64,000 nt of DNA from Chlorokybus atmophyticus (taxonomy: Eukaryota; Streptophyta; Chlorokybophyceae; Chlorokybales; Chlorokybaceae): the NCBI GenBank assembly GCA_009103225.1, contig RHPI01002090.1, positions 1,314,861-1,378,860 on the forward strand. The letters run 5' to 3'. Below are positions 1-9,939 of this stretch, piece by piece. The position numbers and the translations under genes were made by a program. Every line of letters starts with the position of its first letter. The first letter of the stretch is position 1. The notes beneath the pieces are model-generated. The model was given only the letters and a program-made list of their open reading frames with translations. It was not told the DNA's origin and made no database searches.

Positions 1-35
1 GACAAAGTTTTTGACATCGACATAAAATCCTGAAG

Positions 36-1133
36 TCGTGAAGACTTTCATGTGCACCCGTGGCCATTGCCATCATCCGAGGTGGATGAGCCCTGCCGCA
101 CATACAGCGTGCAGATTATCAATTGGCTGCCAGTGTTTTGCTTGGAGGACGACAGCGTGCGGCCGTTCATACCTATCAGGTCGCAAAGGCTCATGCAATG
201 CAAGACACCAAATTGTTACACACGCGCCGAGCTGGAGGTAAGTTGTGATTGCCAGACAGTGCACGGTATATGCTTTTGTCACTGCATGCCAACAAGTGCG
301 GGACGTGCTTCGCGTGTAGTTGGCTAAAGTGTGCACAAGTGAACCGCCTATGATACTAACAATTGATGGAGTGCATGTGCAGAGTGTGACAGCTGAGTGG
401 CCACTTATGTTCATGAGTCAGGCGGGCACCTGCGGCAGTGCAAACTGAGAATGCAGATTTTAGTAGGCAAATACGGATAGAGGAACTTCCCCATTAGCTG
501 CCAGGCGAGAGTATCTAAAGAACTAGATGCACAGCGTCAACAAGGCAATCAGGTTGGTTAATTATGTTTTGTAAGTGTCTTGTTTAATTGATTGCTAGTT
601 GTGCTCATGCCGTGCTCATGCAGGGCACCGCCCGCGAGGTTTCAGTGGATGATGAGAAGCTGCAGGTTCTGGCGGCTGTATGCTGTGGCACTGAGCAAAC
701 ACCTATTAAGGCGCAGGTTGGCCAGCAATGGGAATTCCTGCAGAAGAAGGAGGTGGCGCTAATGGAGATCGCGGCACCTTTTCCCTTCCGCGACCAAGCT
801 CAGATGGACAGCATTCCAACAAAGCGTATTATGTAAGCGGTTGTGCAGTTTGCAATTATGAAGAAATGGCTGGGCAAAGACCTAAAGTAGGGTGGTCAGC
901 TGAGCTGGATGAACATGAGGAAACGGCCGGGTATGTTTTGAGCTCATGGACCGCTCAAATGAGCACCCGTAGGCATGACAGCTGTGACCAATGCACAGTG
1001 TCACGCTGCAAGTTATGGGATATGCTCGTTGGCTGGTAAGCTGTAAGCTGATAGTGCCATGTATGAGCAGTTGCTCTGTGTATGTGCTTGTACGCACTCA
1101 CTACTCTACATGAATGCAGGCATGCCGGATGAA
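36..1133 (+). CDS. 3' part of an unrecognised multi-exon gene
   Basis: I do not recognise this protein. An open segment at about 36-237 ends at a good donor (GAG|GTAAGT). It joins in phase to an exon starting at 624 after TGCAG, whose frame is open to about 832. The first exon carries a Cys pair (QCKTPNC) after a hydrophobic stretch (INWLPVFCLEDD). The second is rich in Gln, Glu and Lys (VGQQWEFLQKKEVALMEIA). Continuing past 832 in phase needs either a 16-nt intron (833-848) or a frameshift. The frame then runs to about 930 (YEEMAGQRPKVGWSAELDEH) before a GTATGT donor, and a last exon after AG at 1119 would stop at about 1133. The 5' end lies outside the window. This is a weak model and could be a decayed gene. 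Confidence 0.28.
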
Positions 1134-1699
1134 AGTGAAACACCTGTGACCAAGAGGTGCCGCTTCATGGGCGATGAGAGCCAAGCAGGACATCCTCGCA
1201 AGTCTGATAGTATTCAGGAATTTGTGCCAAGTTGCTACTGTTGAGGAATGTATAATGTATTGTACAGTTTACTGTGTGGCTTTTACAAAGAGTGCACCGC
1301 AATGTCTACGACAACAGATGTTGGCGCACGTGGTGTGCACTTGTTCATCTCCCAAGCCCTCTAAAACTGCAAGTACTATGCAAACAAAAGGAAGGCGTGC
1401 GTGCCTAGACCATGTGGTGTGATCAGCGTGCGCCTCGGTCTCATCATAGGCAATCCATGAGCACTGGAGAGCAATAGTTACGAGAGCGCTGCTATAGTGA
1501 GCATAGCTTTAACATGTTACTGGTCGCGCTGATTGCTAAACACGCACCATATAATACAATTCGCTTCTGTGAATAACTGGTGCATAGGTTACAGACCAGC
1601 ATTGGGGCAGGATGTCAGCAAGTGTCGTGCACCAGTGCTGGTCTCTAGATGCAAACGTGGGCCAATGCAGTGAGTTTTGGTTGGTACGCAGCAATTGCT

Positions 1700-2100
1700 A
1701 TGTGTGGAACAGGCATGGTCCCACCGGCAAAGCCATGATTGGTCCCGCTGATCGGAACTATCTGTGCAGATTGTTTGAGCTGACATTCACATTACAAAAG
1801 GACCATGCATGGTTCCACGGTGCGATCCAAGGATGGTCGTACTACTCGGGACCAATACTAGTGATGTTCTCAACAGAGCTATGTCCAGAGCGGACCATCC
1901 TTGGTCCATGCAGCAACACACATGGCAGATCAGCATTGATCCCATTGCGCTCGCCATGTTAAAAGCAACTAGGGCTGGCCCGGTTTTTGGGGGACCATGG
2001 GACAATTACGTACTGTTTAGACCAGCCCTGGTCCCCGCGCGTAGACCAAGGCTGGCGACCCTGGTCCGTGCGTGCGGACCAGAGCTGATCCGCGTAAACA
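1700..2100. repeat. Cluster of GGACC/GGTCC motifs in both orientations
   Basis: About ten copies of GGTCC or GGACC occur in 400 bp, often as GGACCA or TGGTCC. Opposed pairs sit close together, for example near 1890-1905 and 2020-2090, so the stretch can fold on itself. No coding frame follows it. It reads as a degenerate self-complementary repeat; its origin is unknown. Confidence 0.5.
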
Positions 2101-3090
2101 ATACCATGTGACATCGACAACATCGTCACCGCGCGCACCATCAGCAGCCGACAATCACATCCACAAGAAGGACAAGCCCTTGTGGACGCCCGGCCCGACA
2201 CTGTGTTGTTGTCGATTGTTTGTGTACAAAAGTTGCTGCTGTGATGCACTACAGCTGAGGTTGCATGTCTGCATTGCAAACCATATTGCCGTCGTATGTT
2301 GCTAGTTGCTATTGGCCATGGCTACACATGTGCAAGGCATGGCTTCAGATGTGCAAGCCCTTTCACGTGAGACACATGCCACAGGTGCACAGCGGATCTT
2401 GCCAAGTGCACTGCGTCCTAAACTGCAAAATGGTGTACCTCTTACACTGAATGCAACTTGCAGGGGCCCTTGGGAGGAAGAATGACGCAAATTATCTACC
2501 TCAGGCTGAAGGACCAGCCTGAGGTGCCATCTTGGCACGCAATCTACTCGTGCAAGCCACATGGTTCTGGCGGCTTGTTGGGAGGTTGGAGAGGTGTCGC
2601 AATTGATTGATTGAAAACTGCGCTCAGGGGATGTGGTCTTGTTTGAAACGACAGTTTAAAAGGAATGGATGTATGATATCTTGGTGGTGAGAGCAGGCAA
2701 CACTGAGGTGGACTACATTAATATAATGTCAGAGTGCTCATGGTAAGTTTCACATGTAAGAATCAGCAGCCACGGAGTTTACATCGCTGTTGTGTGTACG
2801 GTCGCACTTATGCGACAATATGTTATAGAAACAGCTAAGTGACGTGAGAACTTGCGAAGGTCAAGAGGACAAGCAGACTCAGCTACTTGATTTCACTCAA
2901 AGAAGGAAGCTGCAAAAGATAACAAATCGGCGTTAAATGTTTCCCTTGCCGGCCGATTAAATACTGGTAGCGGCCGTGCACCAGAGAACACTCATTTGGA
3001 CTGTCATGGCTTAGTCCACCTGTAATCTCAATACAGAGACCTGAGTATAACGGCCGTCCCGGCCGTTTACACAAAGGGACTGACCTAGAC

Positions 3091-3320
3091 GGACAGGTAC
3101 TTGTCAGGCACTTTCAGTCAAGCAAAAGGGACTTGATCTAACTAACCGGTACCTACAAGATACCTATCAGTCAAGCAAAGGTAACTTAGTCTAACTAACA
3201 GGTATCTGACCGGTCCTTATCAAATAGGTACCGGCAACTTTGTAGTAACTGTCCCTCACTGCTAGGTACCTAGTTATGACTAACGGTACCTTAGAGTACC
3301 GTAAGTGATGAGTAGGTACC
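3091..3320. repeat. GGTACC-rich degenerate direct repeat, 53-bp period
   Basis: The motif CAGTCAAGCAAA...CTAACTAAC...GGTA starts at 3115 and again at 3168, a 53-bp period. Downstream the unit decays, but the palindrome GGTACC recurs five times between about 3148 and 3320, together with variants such as GATACCT and GGTATCT. Confidence 0.6.
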
Positions 3321-3847
3321 GGGTTATCGTTTATGTGACATCGACTATGCAAGACGGCAATCATATATTACAACTTGATTACATCACAGTCATATACAGT
3401 GTCACCTACACAGTACAAGCCCAACTACTAACATACTACGGTATACTACTACACTACTACGGTAGTAGTACTACCTGCTACACTACAGTCTGCCGCCGCT
3501 AAGTCTTGTGCTGCCGCTTGCCTGCTGCTTCCGCCCTCCTAGTCTAGCCGTTCTGAGGAAAGATGGGCGTTCAGCTAGGGCGGCGCAACACATTATATAC
3601 ACACCACCACCACCACCACCACAACCACAACAGCGCACCTGCTGGCGGCTGCCGCCGCCTAGCCTGGTGGCCGCCCTGCAACACGAAGGGTGGAAAGGCG
3701 GTCAGGCTGCGCTGCTGTGCACTACACGACAAGACATGCACAATCACACAAGCACATCACATCACAATCACACAAGCACACCTGCCGCCACCGCGGCCGC
3801 GGCCGCCACCGCCATTGCCGCCGCCGTCACCGCTGTCGCAGCAGCAT

Positions 3848-3887
3848 AACGCTCAACTGCGCAAGTCAACTTGCACAGTTGAGCGTT
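3848..3887. repeat. Hairpin, 18-bp arms with a TCAA loop
   Basis: Arms 3848-3865 and 3870-3887 are complementary with one mismatch in 18, around the loop TCAA. The arm contains CTCAACTG/CAGTTGAG. The shorter perfect hairpin at 3921-3946 reuses the GTTGAG/CTCAAC core. Confidence 0.75.
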
Positions 3888-3920
3888 GTGTTGCGGCTTT
3901 GCGTTTGATTTCACAAGGGG

Positions 3921-3946
3921 GCCGTTGAGTTTAAAAACTCAACGGC
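3921..3946. repeat. Perfect 12-bp inverted repeat
   Basis: GCCGTTGAGTTT (3921-3932) and AAACTCAACGGC (3935-3946) are perfectly complementary around AA. This lies 34 bp after the larger hairpin at 3848-3887 and shares its GTTGAG core. It is followed directly by the TACCAT/ATGGTA array. Confidence 0.75.
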
Positions 3947-3957
3947 TTCCCTTATGA

Positions 3958-4077
3958 CACCATCGTACCATTACGATGGTACTTTTGTACCATAGTAATG
4001 GTACAAAAGTACTAATACAATGGTACCGTTGTAATGGTATTGCTGTACCATATCGATGGTACGATCGTGCCATTGTC
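3958..4077. repeat. Array of TACCAT / ATGGTA palindromes
   Basis: Within 120 bp, TACCAT (or GTACCA) alternates with ATGGTA about eight times, each pair separated by 2-6 bases. This gives nested short cruciforms, for example around 3965-3982 and 3988-4006. No open frame accounts for it. Confidence 0.65.
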
Positions 4078-4187
4078 TTGAGACGAAACTTCCATCGTAT
4101 CATATATCGATACTTGTCCCAACTCGACGCCACCGCTTGTCCCTAAGTTGGGACTGAAAAGTCACTTGCTTGCCATGTTTGATACAT

Positions 4188-4559
4188 CACCGTCGCAAAA
4201 TGCTATACGACCGGCGGTCGGTCATATTAATTACGTAAATATTCCGAATCATTTGTCGAAATTAGGGGACCAAGAGGTGACTTCATTGCCATAACAGGTT
4301 CGTCGCCGCCGCCGCGGGTGCTGTACCACCGGCGGTCGGCCGTCGACCGATAATTACAAGCAGGTCATAACAGGCAGGCAGCAGTCCATTATGTTGTACG
4401 ATAGGCCATCGGCCATTAATTGTTATCCACAATATACACCGGCAGTCAAATCAGTCCCTTTATGGCCCAAGTCGTCAGGGTTAGGTACGGTCAGGTAGAG
4501 TCAAGCACTCGTCGGTCCCTCAGTCCTTCGTCAGTCACCGTGTAAAATTTGCGACGGTG
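4188..4559. mobile_element. Possible small TIR-bounded element
   Basis: CACCGTCGCAAAAT at 4188 is mirrored by ATTTGCGACGGTG ending at 4559, an inverted repeat of about 13-14 bp with one gap, 372 bp apart. Inside, a motif of the form TRTACxACCGGCGGTCGG followed by an AT-rich step recurs at about 4203, 4323, 4395 and 4435. I see no clear target-site duplication (flanks TACAT and CTGAG) and no transposase. It may be a MITE-like element or a fold-back repeat. Confidence 0.35.
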
Positions 4560-5519
4560 CTGAGAAGATGACGTGCCAACTATTCACACGCCTCAAGCCG
4601 CTGAGCAGTTCATAGCTGAAGAACTTGAAGATGAATTTCCTACGACGCTTACGGAGCACTCCAAAGAAGAGACGCACAGGAGTGTTGACACGCAGCCATA
4701 TGCTGGGCGGCGTGCGGCAAAGCGCACGTTGCCATTCATCATTGATGTGGACGACAAGGACGCGCCAGATTTAGCGATTTATGTGTCGTTCCATATGGCC
4801 AGTAGTCAACCATCCTGCATGCAATGACTTGGAAATTTCATGTACTCCACACACCAGGAAATTAGCAAGCGCATCGCACACCTTGCTAGTACTTGTTCAA
4901 TCGGTGCTCCGGTTGCTGTTGTGCAGCATGCAGTGAGCATGTTGCAGGGAATGTCGCCCCCTCTTGTTTCCTACTCGTACCTCACTGTAATACTGCTGAT
5001 TAAGGCCTGGCTGCAGCTGAAGTCAAGGCAGCCTTCAAGTTTGTGCTGGATGCGGAAGGCGCTTGTTTACAAGGTTAGTGTGACAATGCGAGTGGCGGTT
5101 GGAGTGTGGCTTATGCTACAATGGTGTGTAGCGTTATGACTTTGCATTGCTTACATTTTAGTGTGCTTAAAGTGATGTTTGCTTTGTAGTAACTTCTCTA
5201 GCAAACTACCATCATGTTAACTTTTTTTCTTGCTTGTACCTGCAAACAGTAAGCAACATAGCACCAGTATAAAGCAAGGCACAAGTGTGTCTGGTTGTCA
5301 TTTGTAGTGTACATGTTCTGTTTGCAGAAGTGGCTACATGGAAGCTATCAGCATACCTAAACCTCTTAACTTGCGCGAAGTTATCAGCTTACCAGAAGCG
5401 CTCGTGAAGACACTCAGCTGCCACCGTTTAATGACACCAACAACAGCCACTTTGTCTTCAACCTAGCAGGTACGGTACATTAAACCTTTCTTGAGTGGTA
5501 TAAAGTGCTCGGCACTGTG

Positions 5520-5587
5520 TGTAACGGTAAGGTACATTAATCAACCATAAAAGATCCAAGTCTTTTGTGGTCGAGTGGGCTGTGACA
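5520..5587 (+). repeat. Left LTR of the TRIM (68 bp)
   Basis: It starts TGTAACGGTAAGGTACATTA and ends CTGTGACA. It is about 85 percent identical to the right LTR apart from an 11-base gap. Confidence 0.8.
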
Positions 5588-5945
5588 TTGGTATCGTGGC
5601 TTGAGACTCGGGTTCGATTCCTTGCACATGAATTCCGTGGTCGTTGTTTTTCGATCCAGTAACATCGTAAATGGTCCCTTCATAAGTGCCATCATCGATG
5701 GGTCGCGACTTGCCTAATGGCAGTTGCGCCGACGCTCAGTCGGCGCGGCAGGACGCGACCTATCTGTCGCAATGCGACCTGTGGGGCCGGCAACGGTGCG
5801 CTATGCACGCGTTAACCGGTATGGACCTATATTGGCCGGTCCTTGGGTAGTGGGCCAGTGACCGACCCTAATTAGACCCCTGGGATGATTCCTCAACTGA
5901 ACAGGGCAGCTGCCGAGGACGTCAGCGTTCTGAAGTGGGGGGGAA

Positions 5946-6024
5946 TGTAACGGGAAGGTACATTAAGTAACCACAAATTGACCATAAAAGCACCAAGTCT
6001 TTTGTGGTCGAGTGGGTTGTGACA
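5946..6024 (+). repeat. Right LTR of the TRIM (79 bp)
   Basis: It matches the left LTR but carries about 11 extra bases (CACAAATTGAC region, near 5972-5982), which look like a short local duplication of ACC-A-C sequence. It is preceded by the purine tract. Confidence 0.8.
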
Positions 6025-7430
6025 CTGTGGGGACATGCGTCGTGAAGAGCATTTTTGTTGTTGCCGCTCATGTGCGCATGCAGATGAAGAGCAACGTGCA
6101 CTACTGAAAACAGGTGAAGAGGCGCTTCTGGAACAGCACGTGGCTCAACGCAACAACAGGGATGCCAAGTTGGTAAAGAGTGGCGCTCGTTTTCAGGGCA
6201 TTATCCTGCGAGTGTATGCACCTGAACTAAACTGCTGGCAGCAAAGGGGTCATTATCAGGTTTCACGCCTCCAACATCTCACATGAACTTCACTTCAACA
6301 ACAGTATGATCTTCAGGCACCAACTTTGGCAATTATTGTATAGCGAATTGGAGGTCATATTGATTGCAGATTTCCTGCTTGCCTTTACTTCAATAGCACC
6401 GCTTGCGACCAATGCATGACTTCAAGCTCAATAAAATGTCGTCATGGAGCAGTTGATTGGGCCAGCTTCTTGCAGCCCAGTGCACCACCGTGCCTTGGTA
6501 AACAGGTATGACCATACAATTACAGGTCATATCATGGCCATAGCAAGCCAGTATCTGGTATGAGGGCACATCCCACTCTAGCGTGTGCACATAGGTCTAG
6601 AGTATGTGCCGAGTACATACATGTACCTCTTGGTTGTGACAGAAGGGTGGCGGGGGTAAAAAGAGGCACACTTGGTTTCGGCACACACTGCACATAGCAT
6701 AACACGACGTTGCACTGCCCGTGCTACAGACTACTGCCGACTAGACCGGCTAGACTGACTTGCCCCTCCGTCAGCAGGCTGTTCCCTTTTCATTCTCCCG
6801 CAGCTGCACTCTGCTTGCCTACCATTGCAATGCACGTGCACTTGCCCATAGGTGAAAGGGAGGTAGTGTAGGCTTGCTGAGCTGCGCTTCGCAGCCAAGT
6901 TGCTTATATGTTGGGCCCGTTATGCTCTGCCAATGCTTACAAATGCTAAGACAGCACACGCGTGCAGGTAATTGCCACGTGTAGCTATGCATACATGTCA
7001 AGCGAAGAGCTAGTAGCTATAGGCTGGTGCAGTAGATGTTAGCCCGGAGCTGGTAACTACTTGATGAGGTGTGTAATGGTGTGCATGCAATGCTTGAATG
7101 GTGTGCATACGGGGTGCTGCATCACATATGCTAACATATCTGCGCACTCTGTTGCTGCACACGATCTAGTCACACGCATAAAGCATTCCCCATTATTAAA
7201 ATATTCAATAAAGTTTACACCACCACCGGCAGGCTGTGTGCTCTACCCACTCAGTCTAGCTACCCTCTGCATGCATAGCCCCAAACAAGCACAGAGTCCT
7301 TGGCACCTGCCCACATGGGCCGGGGTTATTTGTTGTTGGCGATAGCAAGCACGGCAACAAGGACGACCACTTTCTCCCTCCTGCTTTCCCTCTTCCCCGC
7401 CACCCTCTCTGTATGTGGCATGATCTTGTG

Positions 7431-7745
7431 CGTGTGCACAACAGCACGTCCTATACCTTGTACGCTTGCTTCTCTTTTACACTGTATGCATGTATGACAT
7501 AAAGCGCACGTGCACAGTGCGTGTTGTGCGTGTGCACAACAGCACGTCTTATATCTTGTACACTTGCTTCTCTTTTATACTGTATGCATGTATGATACAA
7601 AGCGCACGTGCACAGTGCGTGTTGTGCTTGTGCACAACAGCACGTCATGGGATGACGTGCTGTTGTGCACACGCACTGATGATCATGATCATGATGAGCA
7701 TATTCACTTGCCTTTGTATTGTATGCATGTATGACATAGAGCGCA
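7431..7745. repeat. 98-bp tandem repeat with an inverted last unit
   Basis: The segment CGTGTGCACAACAGCACGTC starts at 7431 and 7529, and a near copy (CTTGTGCACAACAGCACGTC) starts at 7627, a constant 98-bp period. Each unit also contains CTGTATGCATGTATGA and GCGCACGTGCAC. After the third start the repeat folds back: GTGCACAACAGCACGTCAT is followed by ATGACGTGCTGTTGTGCAC, a near-perfect palindrome around 7627-7672. A diverged piece of the inverted arm recurs at about 8133-8160. Confidence 0.75.
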
Positions 7746-8091
7746 CGTGCACATTATACACGTACGTATGATGGAATAAAGGAAATGTTATCAATAATAT
7801 TTTTCATTATGCTATAAATGTGGTCGGGAGTTGAGAGCTTAACTTATGATTGGGGCTGAAAGGTTTGATAATAGTCCAAAGTCCAATTTGCATTAACTTG
7901 GATCCAAATGTATCAACTGGTACTAGTTGAATGTAATGTATGTTACATCAAGTGATAACATACAATAGTTTCGTAATGCAAACTCAAAGGTAGGTGTGTA
8001 TGCGAGGCAAGTAATAAGCGACATCTTGAAATCATCACACTGACTTCAATGTTATGCAAGGTGTTGTAGTCAATGAACTAGGTGGATGCAT

Positions 8092-8180
8092 TGTTATACC
8101 GCGTACATGTTGTTACAACATGTATACGGTATGACGTACTGTTGTGCACACGCATGCAACATGAGCATCACTCAAGCATT
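8092..8180. repeat. Inverted repeat and relic of the 98-bp unit
   Basis: TATACCGCGTACATGTTGT and ACAACATGTATACGGTAT form a near-perfect hairpin at about 8095-8132. It is followed by TGACGTACTGTTGTGCACAC, a copy of the inverted arm seen at about 7653-7673. Confidence 0.55.
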
Positions 8181-8306
8181 GCAAGCACACTGGTATACAT
8201 CTCACCGTTGTTACCACGGGCTATTTCAACGCGATAAGCTACACCTACTAGCCCTCCCCGTTAGACATGCATTTACATGCACACGCACGTTGCTCATTAC
8301 CCGATA

Positions 8307-8333
8307 CCCGTTTGGGCAGGCTGCCCAAATGGG
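8307..8333. repeat. Hairpin, 13-bp arms
   Basis: CCCGTTTGGGCAG (8307-8319) and CTGCCCAAATGGG (8321-8333) pair with one mismatch around a single G. Confidence 0.6.
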
Positions 8334-9512
8334 CTGTGCGTGAGGGACTATTAAGGGGAGATACCTTTGAGCGCCTAATGCACGCAAAGCACGTCCAAAT
8401 AGTTAAACCATACAGCTGTACATGCAGGCTACCACATCGAAAAAAGGTTGCTGTATAACATGTAGTATGTATTTGGTAATGATTGTGGCCGATTAATACC
8501 ATTATTGCAGCATTACAGAAAAAGAGCATCACATATAAACACATTTAAAGCTTTGCGGCACATTTATTACATCAATCAATGCTTGCTTTATAAGCAAGCC
8601 TTTGATATTATGTACATACTATACAGTTTTCAATCATTTAATACTTGTGTTTAATATTAACTTTCACAAATTTGGGCTGCGTCAGCCTGTGCCTTAGCGT
8701 GACCGTGTTTATGGCCGTCAAGATACTATACGTGCATGTGTACATGCACATATGTGCATTGCATAACTAACAAGCTTTTACGCCATTATTTACAACTATA
8801 CGACAATCATATTTTATAAACTTTTATTTAAAGTGTTTGCGAAAGCTTTCTACCCAATAGCCATGTGTAAATATTATTATAATGATGAATACTTAACCAT
8901 AACGTTTCACATTTCCTCGTGCGCTTACACGTGCTATGCGTAACAAAACATCGATAAATATTGGATGTTTTTATATACAGGGTATGGAATATTGTGATGA
9001 TAAATAGTACTGGTAAAATCATGTGTTATCTTTATGACCTAATGATGTTTATATATGCGATGTATGTAATCACTCATCTTTATACCTGCGCATCATCATA
9101 CCTTTACCTTCATACAGACTGATATTGCGTAAATGTTAATTACAACAATGACAAAGTTCATGAACTTTAATTCACAAAAACTTAGCGCATCCAAAGTATG
9201 CTTGCACATGTGTACTATGTTACATACAAGTTATCGAGTTTACGGAGTTTTTCACTTGATACGTATATACTTTTATATGTAATATGTAAAGCCATTTATT
9301 ACAAATGTGTGTTGAATGTCGCATATAATAGCAATACCTCATTTTTTAATGACATTTTGAAGCAAGCAATTGCTTCGAGCTGTCCCCCCTTTACTATTGA
9401 TAAAATGAATAATCAAGCAAAGCGACTTGAAGGCACGAAGTTCATGCCGATCGCTCATCAATTTGATGACATGAAAGCCAAAGGCTCCCTGGCAGGGAGT
9501 CCCTGCTGATTA

Positions 9513-9521
9513 TTAGGGTTT
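9513..9521 (-). promoter_or_regulatory. Telo-box upstream of the ALY locus
   Basis: TTAGGGTTT is the exact reverse complement of the plant telo-box AAACCCTAA. It lies about 310 bp before the candidate first ATG of the LIN9/ALY gene (9834). In land plants this element is known from promoters of growth and cell-cycle genes; a role here is inferred. Confidence 0.4.
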
Positions 9522-9833
9522 GACCGAGAGGGGCGGCGCAGACCGCGCACTCACCCAGCGCGGGAATGCTCGGTTCAAATATACGAATGTGTTGCCACAT
9601 ACACCAGGCCAGGGCGTGCTCGGTTGCTGCGGCCAGCTGGCGGCGGCGGCGGCGGCGGCGGCAGGCGTCAAGCGAGGGGTGGCGGTCGCTACCGGTGGCG
9701 GTAAAGCTGGTGAAGTAATCTGTGTCGTACGTGGGGTCTGGGTGTTTTGTTGTCGTCTAAATTAGCTGAAAGTACGGGGGTTGAGCTGGAGTAGTAGGTG
9801 GCGCTCCGGCTAGCTCTCCTTCAGATCAGGCAT

Positions 9834-9939
9834 ATGGCCAGCGCGCGCCGCCCGCGCACTGCGTCTGCTGCAAACGCTGCGGCGGCGGCGGCCGCAGCGC
9901 CCAGAGCTGACGCTCAGGACACCCCGGCACGAGGGAGAG
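9834..9939 (+). CDS. Possible first coding exon of the ALY gene
   Basis: ATG at 9834 opens a basic, Ala-rich leader (MASARRPRTASAANAAA...) ending at a GTGAGC donor after 9939. Plant ALY proteins also begin with a short basic leader before the SANT domain. It ends with one base left over while the next secure exon (10615) begins in phase 0. A small linking exon must lie between, or this exon is not part of the gene. Confidence 0.35.

Larger units (their letters stand above)
1134..4560. other. Gene-poor, repeat-rich stretch
   Basis: No convincing exon is visible here. The stretch holds a GGTCC/GGACC cluster (about 1.7-2.1 kb), a GGTACC-rich direct repeat (3.1-3.3 kb), simple ACC and GCC repeats (3.6-3.84 kb), two strong hairpins (3.85-3.95 kb), a TACCAT/ATGGTA palindrome array (3.96-4.08 kb) and an inverted-repeat-bounded segment (4.19-4.56 kb). 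The open frames over 3508-3928 come from the low-complexity His/Pro/Ala sequence. Confidence 0.6.
5520..6024 (+). mobile_element. TRIM: miniature LTR retrotransposon with target duplication
   Basis: The two LTRs (5520-5587 and 5946-6024) both begin TGTAACGG and end GTGACA, so they have canonical TG...CA ends. The element is flanked by the 5-bp direct repeat CTGTG (5515-5519 and 6025-6029), a target-site duplication. Just inside the left LTR, from 5589, is TGGTATCGTGGC. It resembles the plant primer-binding site TGGTATCAGAGC, which pairs with initiator tRNA-Met. Just before the right LTR is a purine tract, AAGTGGGGGGGAA (5933-5945). At 505 bp there is no room for gag-pol, but the frame ending just before the right LTR reads AAEDVSVLKWGGM-stop, which looks like the C-terminus of a Ty3- or Ty1-type polyprotein. 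This is therefore a non-autonomous deletion derivative. Sequence shows the structure; mobility is inferred. Confidence 0.85.
4568..6290 (+). pseudogene. Fragments of an unrecognised gene, interrupted by a TRIM
   Basis: Several short open segments with plausible splice ends lie in order. About 4573-4790 encodes an acidic segment (ending DVDDKDAPDLAIY). From 4860, after CAG, comes EISKRIAHLASTC; about 5011-5070 gives AEVKAAFKFVLDAEGA before a GTTAGT donor. From about 5329, after TTTGCAG, an open segment is in phase with the previous one. From 6081, after GCAG, comes DEEQRALLKTGEEALLEQH. The miniature LTR element at 5520-6024 sits between the last two. Frames are not continuous end to end and I recognise no domain. 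This is most likely a decayed gene or transposon body; it could be a real gene with the TRIM inside an intron. Confidence 0.22.
7780..9480. other. AT-rich island
   Basis: About 1.7 kb of AT-rich sequence sits beside GC-rich gene space. It has no open frame with recognisable content and no usable splice structure. Similar islands recur at about 24.85-27.4 kb and 44.4-46.6 kb. Confidence 0.55.
6300..9500. other. Intergenic; no supported gene
   Basis: Between the degraded gene and the ALY locus I find no exon set. 6.3-7.4 kb is unremarkable and C/T-rich towards 7.4 kb. 7.43-7.75 kb holds a tandem repeat. From about 7.78 kb to 9.48 kb base composition drops sharply to AT-rich. Confidence 0.6.

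Noticed and set aside
3508-3928. His/Pro/Ala-rich frames
   Set aside because: They come from ACC and GCC trinucleotide runs beside palindromes; no splice sites or homology.
5560-5620. Possible tRNA-derived SINE: GTGGTCGAGTGG like an A box and GGTTCGATTCC like a B box
   Set aside because: No cloverleaf can be drawn. The A-box-like word is inside the LTR (and repeated in the right LTR), and the B-box-like word lies just after the primer-binding site, so the TRIM explains both.
9520-9765. Ala-rich frame ending VAVATGGGKAGE, resembling a helicase P-loop
   Set aside because: It has no other helicase motif, and a GGC repeat makes the frame open by chance.
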